In this document: one piece after another, positions 59,319 to 64,000 of the stretch
Layout: each line of letters starts with the position of its first letter
How positions within the stretch are numbered: the stretch's first letter is position 1
DNA from: Variovorax sp. YR216
Lineage (GTDB): Bacteria; Pseudomonadota; Gammaproteobacteria; Burkholderiales; Burkholderiaceae_C
Direction: 5' to 3'
NCBI RefSeq assembly: GCF_900107745.1
Contig: NZ_FNRO01000021.1
Coordinates: 1-64,000 of the forward strand
Length of the DNA: 64,000 bases
Notes under the pieces: generated by a model
Seen by the model: only the letters and a program-made list of their open reading frames with translations
What the model was told of the DNA's origin: nothing
The model's database searches: none
Program-made: the position numbers and the translations under genes

Positions 59319-60509
59319 ATGGATTTCGATCCCGTTCCCGGCCTGGAGGCCTTTCGCCTGGAGGTGCGCGAGTTCCTGAAGGGGCTGCCACCGGACCTCA
59401 TCGACCGTCCGCGCAGCACGCGCTCGACGCCGGCCGATGTGAAGCGCTGGCAACAGAAGCTGCACGTGCGCGGATGGGCCGCGCCGTATTGGGCCAAGGC
59501 CCATGGCGGCACCGGCTGGTCGGTGCAGCAGATGCTGGTCTTCGACGAGGAGTGCGCGGCCGTCGGTACCCCCTCGCAGGATGGCTTCATGCACAAGCTG
59601 CTGGGCCCGCTCCTGAACGAGTTCGCGTCGCCCGAGCAGAAGGCGCAACACCTACCGCCGGCCCTGTGCGGCGAGCGGCTGTGGTGCCAAGGCTTCTCCG
59701 AACCGGGCTCCGGCTCGGACCTGGCCTCGCTGCGCACCCGCGCGGAGCTCGACGGCGACCACTACGTCGTCAACGGCCAGAAGATCTGGACCAGCTACGC
59801 GCACGAGTCCGACTGGATCTTCCTGCTGGTGCGCACCGATGCCAACGTGAAGAAGCAGGAAGGCATCAGCTTCTTGCTGGTGGACATGAAGACGCCCGGC
59901 ATCACGGTGCGACCGATCCGCAGCATCGACGACTTCCATCATCTCAACGAAACCTTCTTCGACAACGTGCGCGTGCCGGTCGGCAATCGCGTCGGCGAGG
60001 AGGGGCAGGGGTGGGCCATCACCAAGTTCCTGCTCAACAACGAGCACGCATCGACGGCTGAGCTTCCCGCGCTCAAGCGCTACCTGCGCGTGATCCATCG
60101 GCTCGCGGACACGCAGCGCGTGGACGGCCAGCGGCTGCGCGAGCGGCCCGAGTTCGCGCTGAAGCTCGCGCGGCTCGAAGCCGAGCTGATGGCGATCGAC
60201 ATGCTGGTGCAGCGCGTGGCGGGCCTGGAGATGGAGCATCACCCCGATGCGCTCCCGCTGGGCTCGATGCTGAAGATCCGGGGCACCGAGCTGCAGCAGA
60301 AACTCACCGACTTCCACGTCGAGGCGCTCGGCGACCTTGGCGCGGTGGCCTATCCGCATCCCGAGCAGGGCACCGAGGTGCAACTGCCGGGGCAGGACAC
60401 GGCCCGGGGCCTGGCCAACGACATGTTCTTCCGCCGTGCTTCCACGATCTACGGTGGAACGAGCGAAGTGCAGCGCGGAATCATCGCCAAGCTGCTGTTC
60501 CAACTCTGA
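59319..60509 (+). CDS. Acyl-CoA dehydrogenase, first subunit of the second pair
   Basis: A 396-residue protein paralogous to 21986-23200: GFSEPGSGSDLASLRTRAEL, NGQKIWTSYAHESDWIFLLV, RPIRSIDDFHHLNETFFDNV and the end RRASTIYGGTSEVQRGIIAK. The YGGTS in place of YEGTS is conserved between the two copies, so the loss of the usual catalytic Glu is a property of the subgroup, not damage. It is followed 10 bp later by its partner, the same spacing as in the first pair. Confidence 0.9.
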   Translation: MDFDPVPGLEAFRLEVREFLKGLPPDLIDRPRSTRSTPADVKRWQQKLHVRGWAAPYWAKAHGGTGWSVQQMLVFDEECAAVGTPSQDGFMHKLLGPLLNEFASPEQKAQHLPPALCGERLWCQGFSEPGSGSDLASLRTRAELDGDHYVVNGQKIWTSYAHESDWIFLLVRTDANVKKQEGISFLLVDMKTPGITVRPIRSIDDFHHLNETFFDNVRVPVGNRVGEEGQGWAITKFLLNNEHASTAELPALKRYLRVIHRLADTQRVDGQRLRERPEFALKLARLEAELMAIDMLVQRVAGLEMEHHPDALPLGSMLKIRGTELQQKLTDFHVEALGDLGAVAYPHPEQGTEVQLPGQDTARGLANDMFFRRASTIYGGTSEVQRGIIAKLLFQL

Positions 60510-60519
60510 GCGACGAACG

Positions 60520-61656
60520 ATGGACTTCAGACTGAACCCGGAGCAGCAGCTCCTGAAAGACAGCGTGCAGCGCTTCGTCGAGAAGGCCTACGGCTTCGAA
60601 GCGCGGGCTGCGATGGTGAAGGCGGGGCAGGGCGGCAGCGCGGCGCATTGGCAGACCTTTGCCGAGAACGGATGGCTCGCGGCGGCGCTGCCGGAGGCCT
60701 ATGGCGGACTGGGCGGATCGCTCATCGACACCGTGATCATTTCCCAGGAGTTCGGCCGAGGCCTCGCCATCGAACCGTGGCTGGGTTGCGCCGTGCTGGC
60801 CGCGCAGACGCTCGTGGCAGGCGGCAGCGCCGCGCAGAAGGACCGCCTGCTGCCGCTGCTGGCCGACGGCTCGCGGCGCATCGCTCTGGCCTACAGCGAA
60901 GCCGAATCGCGTGGCATGCCGGCGCCCGTGTCGTTGCGCGCCGAGCGCCATGGGCGCGGCTATGTGTTGCACGGCCGGAAGTCACTGGTGCTGGGTGCAA
61001 GCCAGGCGGACGAATTCATCGTCTCCGCGATGGTGCCCGGCTCGACCGGCGTCACCTTGCTGCTGGTGGATGCGAGAGCGCCGGGCCTGCAATGCCGCGA
61101 TCTCCCTTTGCACGACGGCAGCCACGCGGCGGAACTGGTGTTCGACGGCGTCGAAGTCGCTGCCGATGCGGTGCTCGGCGAGCCGGGTGGCGGCCTGCCG
61201 GCTTTGCAGGCGGGCCTCGACCACGCCATCGTGGCGCTCTGCGCCGAGCAGGTGGGCGCGATGGAAAAGGCCATCGAGACCACCGCCGAGTACCTGAAGA
61301 CGCGCAAGCAGTTCGGCGTGCCGATCGGCGGCTTCCAGGCGCTGCAGCATCGCATCTCGGACATGGCGGCCGAGATGGAGCTGGCGCGCTCGATGCTGTT
61401 CGCGGCGCTGTCTGCCGTACAGAACCCGCAGGGCGCAGCGCGGCGGCGGACGCTGTCGGCGGCCAAGGCCTTCGTCGGCCGTGCCGCCAAGGCCGTCTGC
61501 GGACAGGCCATTCAACTGCATGGCGGGATCGGCATGACCGAGGAGTACCTCATCGGTCACTACTTCAAGCGCGCCGTGGTGGCCGACCTGCTGCTCGGCA
61601 GCGCCGACCGCCACGAGGCGGCCTGCGCCGCCGCGATCTCAGGCGCAGCGGCCTGA
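60520..61656 (+). CDS. Acyl-CoA dehydrogenase, second subunit of the second pair
   Basis: A 378-residue protein paralogous to 23211-24332: DFRLNPEQQLLKDSVQRFVEKAY, YSEAESRGMPAPVSL, TRKQFGVPIGGFQALQHRIS, QAIQLHGGIGMTEEYLIGHY and GSADRHEAACA at the end. It presumably forms a heteromer with the previous product (inference from pairing in two places). It differs from copy 1 mainly in the surface helices near residues 290-320. The racemase gene begins 26 bp downstream. Confidence 0.88.
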   Translation: MDFRLNPEQQLLKDSVQRFVEKAYGFEARAAMVKAGQGGSAAHWQTFAENGWLAAALPEAYGGLGGSLIDTVIISQEFGRGLAIEPWLGCAVLAAQTLVAGGSAAQKDRLLPLLADGSRRIALAYSEAESRGMPAPVSLRAERHGRGYVLHGRKSLVLGASQADEFIVSAMVPGSTGVTLLLVDARAPGLQCRDLPLHDGSHAAELVFDGVEVAADAVLGEPGGGLPALQAGLDHAIVALCAEQVGAMEKAIETTAEYLKTRKQFGVPIGGFQALQHRISDMAAEMELARSMLFAALSAVQNPQGAARRRTLSAAKAFVGRAAKAVCGQAIQLHGGIGMTEEYLIGHYFKRAVVADLLLGSADRHEAACAAAISGAAA

Positions 61657-61682
61657 TCCCGGGAACGATGGAAAGCAGACAG

Positions 61683-62798
61683 ATGAACAAGAGCAGGGGC
61701 GGGCCGCTGGCCGGCTTGCGCATCCTCGAGATTGCCGGCATCGGTCCGGCGCCCTTCTGCGGCATGCTGCTCGCGGACCTGGGCGCGGACGTGGTGCTGG
61801 TCGACCGGCTGCAGGCCGGCGCCGAGGACATCGATCTCGGCGCCCAGGCCATCAGCAACCGCGGCAAGCGATCGATCGCGGTCGACCTGAAGACGGCCGA
61901 CGGCGTGCGGAAGGTGCTCGGGTTGGTCGGGCAGTGCGACGCATTGATCGAGGGCATGCGTCCCGGCGTGATGGAGCGGCTGGGCCTGGGGCCGGAGGTA
62001 TGCCTCGCGCGCAACCCCGGCCTGGTGTACGGCCGCATGACCGGCTGGGGCCAGGACGGGCCGCTCGCGCATGCAGCCGGCCACGACATCAACTACATCG
62101 GCGTCTCCGGCGCGCTCTGGTATTCGGGGCAGCCCGGCGAGGCGCCGATGGCACCGCCGAGCCTCGTGGGCGACATCGGCGGTGGTGCGATGTACCTCGC
62201 GGTGGGCGTGCTGGCCGGGGTGATGAACGCGCGTGCCACCGGTCGCGGTCAGGTCGTCGATGCGGCCATCGTCGACGGCAGCGCGCACATGATGAACCTG
62301 CTGCTGGCCCTCAAGGCGGGCGGCCAGTTCACCAGCGAGCGCGGCGCGAGCCTGTTGGATGGCCCGCACTGGTATCGCACCTACCGCTGCGCCGACGGGC
62401 GTTTCGTCAGCATCGGCTCGCTGGAGCCGCGCTTCTATCGCATCCTGCTCGACCGCCTCGGCCTCGCGAACGATCCGGCCTTTGCGAAGCCGCACGACCC
62501 TAGCCGCTGGCCGGAACTGCATGCGCGCTTCACGGAGATCTTCGTCACGCGAACGCGCGATGCGTGGTGCGAACTGCTGGAAGGCAGCGATGCCTGCTTC
62601 GCCGCCGTGCTGGACCCGGACGAGGCGGCGCGCCATCCGCACATGGCGCACCGCGAGGTCTACAGCCATGTCGACGGCGTGCTACAGGCCAACTCGGCGC
62701 CGCGCTTCTCCGGCACGCCGGCGTCGCCGCCTGCCGCCGTGCCGCGTCGCGGCGAACACACCGAGGCCGTGCTGCGGGAGTGGGGCGCGAGCGCCTGA
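61683..62798 (+). CDS. Alpha-methylacyl-CoA racemase (CaiB/BaiF family), copy 2
   Basis: A 371-residue racemase collinear with 5173-6282. His134-Asp135 in AGHDINY, the Asp in LVGDIGGG and the Glu in GSLEPRF are all present, together with LIEGMRPGVMERLGLGP. I chose the ATG at 61683 (MNKSRGGPLAGLRIL) because it matches the length of copy 1 and has GGAAAG 8 bp upstream; an ATG at 61668 would add five residues. Its presence in both halves of the cluster is the strongest hint that the natural substrates carry an alpha-methyl branch. Confidence 0.9.
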   Translation: MNKSRGGPLAGLRILEIAGIGPAPFCGMLLADLGADVVLVDRLQAGAEDIDLGAQAISNRGKRSIAVDLKTADGVRKVLGLVGQCDALIEGMRPGVMERLGLGPEVCLARNPGLVYGRMTGWGQDGPLAHAAGHDINYIGVSGALWYSGQPGEAPMAPPSLVGDIGGGAMYLAVGVLAGVMNARATGRGQVVDAAIVDGSAHMMNLLLALKAGGQFTSERGASLLDGPHWYRTYRCADGRFVSIGSLEPRFYRILLDRLGLANDPAFAKPHDPSRWPELHARFTEIFVTRTRDAWCELLEGSDACFAAVLDPDEAARHPHMAHREVYSHVDGVLQANSAPRFSGTPASPPAAVPRRGEHTEAVLREWGASA

Positions 62799-62836
62799 CT
62801 CGCGAGACACACCTCTCATGCCGCGCGAGAACTGCC

Positions 62837-63706
62837 ATGCGCTATGACTCCATCTTCCGGCGGGGCCTCTTCGACGGCCAGGCGATGGTGGTGACCGGTG
62901 GCGGAAGTGGCATCGGCCGTTGCACCGCGCACGAACTGGCCGCACTGGGCGCGCAGGTGGCCATCGTCGGGCGCAAGGCGGAAAAGCTGGCGAGCGTGGC
63001 CGAAGAGCTCGCGGCCGAGGGCGCGGTCGTCTCCACGCATGTGTGCGACATCCGCGATGAGGCGGCGGTGATCCAGACCGTCGAGGCCGTGCTGGCTCGC
63101 CACGGCCGAATCGACGGGCTGGTCAACAACGCCGGCGGCCAGTTTTTCGCACCGCTCGCGGAGATCTCGACCAACGGCTTCGACGCCGTCGTGCGCAACA
63201 ACCTCACCGGTGGCTTCATCTTCATGCGCGAGATCTACCGCCGCTGGATGGCGCAGCACGGCGGCGCCATCGTCAACATGAGCGCGGACATGTGGATGGG
63301 CCTGCCCGGCATCGCGCACTCGGGCGCGGCGCGCGCGGCGATGAACTCGCTCACCGAAAGCGCGGCCTGCGAATGGGCGGCCTCGGGGGTTCGCGTCAAC
63401 AGCGTCGCGCCCGGAATGATCGCTTCCAGCGGCTTTGACCACTACACGGGGGATGCGGTCGCCAGCATCCTCGAGCACGCCACCAGGATTCCGGCCCAGC
63501 GTTACGGCACCGTGTCTGAAGTGTCGGCGGCCATCGTGTTCCTGCTCTCGCCGGCGGCGGCCTTCATCACCGGCAGCTGCATCCGCGTGGACGGCGGCGG
63601 CCCCAATGCGCGCAGCTCCTGGAAGCTGCAGCCCCATCGCAGGAGCATCCCCTTCGATGGCTTTCATCTGGACTCGACGCCCCGGTTGCTGAAACAAGGG
63701 GCTTGA
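62837..63706 (+). CDS. SDR of the peroxisomal trans-2-enoyl-CoA reductase/2,4-dienoyl-CoA reductase type
   Basis: A 289-residue SDR with TGGGSGIGRCTAHELAALGA and VNNAGGQFFAP. The usual Tyr-x3-Lys is missing: the region reads GIAHSGAARAAMNSLTESAA. That form, with HSGAARAG, is typical of human PECR and related enoyl/dienoyl-CoA reductases. The following VRVNSVAPGMI and LLSPAAAFITGSCIRVDGGG also fit PECR. It would reduce a double bond with NADPH, for example to clear a 2,4-dienoyl or unwanted 2-enoyl intermediate. The Shine-Dalgarno is weak (GAGAA); the ATG at 62837 gives the normal family length. Confidence 0.88.
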   Translation: MRYDSIFRRGLFDGQAMVVTGGGSGIGRCTAHELAALGAQVAIVGRKAEKLASVAEELAAEGAVVSTHVCDIRDEAAVIQTVEAVLARHGRIDGLVNNAGGQFFAPLAEISTNGFDAVVRNNLTGGFIFMREIYRRWMAQHGGAIVNMSADMWMGLPGIAHSGAARAAMNSLTESAACEWAASGVRVNSVAPGMIASSGFDHYTGDAVASILEHATRIPAQRYGTVSEVSAAIVFLLSPAAAFITGSCIRVDGGGPNARSSWKLQPHRRSIPFDGFHLDSTPRLLKQGA

Positions 63707-63730
63707 AACGACAAGAACAGGAGACATACC

Positions 63731-64000
63731 TTGAACCCACAAGACCCGAACACCCCCGTTCACCGCTTTCTCCACTGGGAGAAGACCCAGCCGGAGGCTG
63801 TCTTCTTCACTGAACCGCGCCCGGACGGCAGCGTGGTGGACTTCACCTGGCGGCAGGTCGGCGACCAGGCCCGGCGGATGGCAGCCCACCTGCGGTCGCT
63901 GGGGCTGCCGCCGGGCAGCAGCATCGGGATCGTCGGCAAGAACAGCGCCCACTGGGTCATGGCCGACCTCGCGATCTGGATGGCGGGGCATGTGTCCGTG
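63731..64000 (+). CDS. AMP-dependent acyl-CoA synthetase (partial, N-terminal 90 residues)
   Basis: The open frame runs off the window end. A TTG start at 63731 follows CAGGAGA. The 90 residues visible (RFLHWEKTQPEAVFFTEPRP, DFTWRQVGDQARRMAAHLRS, IGIVGKNSAHWVMADLAIWM) are the N-terminal part of long-chain acyl-CoA ligases of the ANL superfamily. The nucleotide loop and catalytic Lys lie beyond the window. It would be the second ligase of the cluster, co-directional with the racemase and reductase and 24 bp after the latter. Confidence 0.85.
   Translation, partial: MNPQDPNTPVHRFLHWEKTQPEAVFFTEPRPDGSVVDFTWRQVGDQARRMAAHLRSLGLPPGSSIGIVGKNSAHWVMADLAIWMAGHVSV

Noticed and set aside
3149..62798. 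Assignment of the cluster as a complete steroid degradation pathway
   Set aside because: Racemases, SCP-x thiolases and dehydrogenase pairs fit side-chain removal, but no ketosteroid dehydrogenase, hydroxylase, ring-cleavage dioxygenase or DUF35 partner is present in the window.
1..64000. CRISPR arrays, tRNA or rRNA genes, insertion sequences, phage or plasmid functions
   Set aside because: I found no regularly spaced direct repeats, no structural RNA signatures and no transposase, integrase or replication protein on either strand.

Overview
This is a GC-rich, densely coded stretch of a proteobacterial chromosome. Gene style, Shine-Dalgarno use and protein families suggest a betaproteobacterium of the Burkholderiales/Comamonadaceae type; that is an inference, since no marker gene is present. 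I see no rRNA, tRNA, CRISPR array, integrase or insertion sequence. The whole window reads as one large catabolic cluster: peroxisome-like beta-oxidation of a bulky, probably methyl-branched acyl chain, plus a duplicated cell-envelope module and unusual accessory enzymes.

Layout. 1-2927 (minus): etfB (cut by the window edge) and a long acyl-CoA dehydrogenase. 3149-8822 (plus): crotonase, SCP-x-type thiolase, alpha-methylacyl-CoA racemase and two exported DUF1254/DUF1214 proteins. 8891-16544: alpha/beta hydrolase (minus), divergent from a wax-ester-synthase/DGAT-like acyltransferase, a frameshifted SDR, a class A acid phosphatase and two more DUF1254 proteins. 16621-27166: acyl-CoA ligase (minus), divergent from an acyl-CoA dehydrogenase, two thiolases (one without the catalytic Cys), a pair of acyl-CoA dehydrogenases and a large LuxR/MalT-like (LAL) regulator. 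27284-37525: crotonase, MaoC hydratase, MFE-2-like SDR, then DUF1302-DUF1329-YCF48/BNR-RND and an acyl-CoA dehydrogenase. 37526-38060: non-coding. 38061-45502: second copy of the hydrolase/acyltransferase/SDR block, followed by two sulfatases. 45524-47926 (minus): a fused double DUF1254/DUF1214 protein. 48153-64000 (plus): second DUF1302-DUF1329-YCF48-RND module, then crotonase, thiolase, acyl-CoA dehydrogenase, thiolase, acyl-CoA dehydrogenase pair, racemase, PECR-like reductase and the start of another acyl-CoA ligase.

How it may work (inference). The outer-membrane/periplasmic/RND set moves a hydrophobic substrate or product across the envelope. Periplasmic sulfatases and phosphatase strip polar groups. 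Ligases activate the acid, racemases fix the alpha-methyl configuration, and dehydrogenase/hydratase/SDR/thiolase sets run several beta-oxidation rounds with electrons passing to ETF. The hydrolases and acyltransferases may make or break an ester store. No steroid-ring genes are visible, so the substrate is open: a terpenoid, a steroid side chain or a branched lipid would all fit.

The most notable signal is regulatory. Fifteen copies of a C-rich/G-rich inverted repeat of about 21 bp lie upstream of transcription units in this window. Most are followed 18-22 bp later by a TAnnnT hexamer, and most lie about 57-70 bp before a start codon. This places the repeat near -43, the position used by LuxR-type class II activators. 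The LAL regulator encoded inside the cluster is the natural candidate to bind it.
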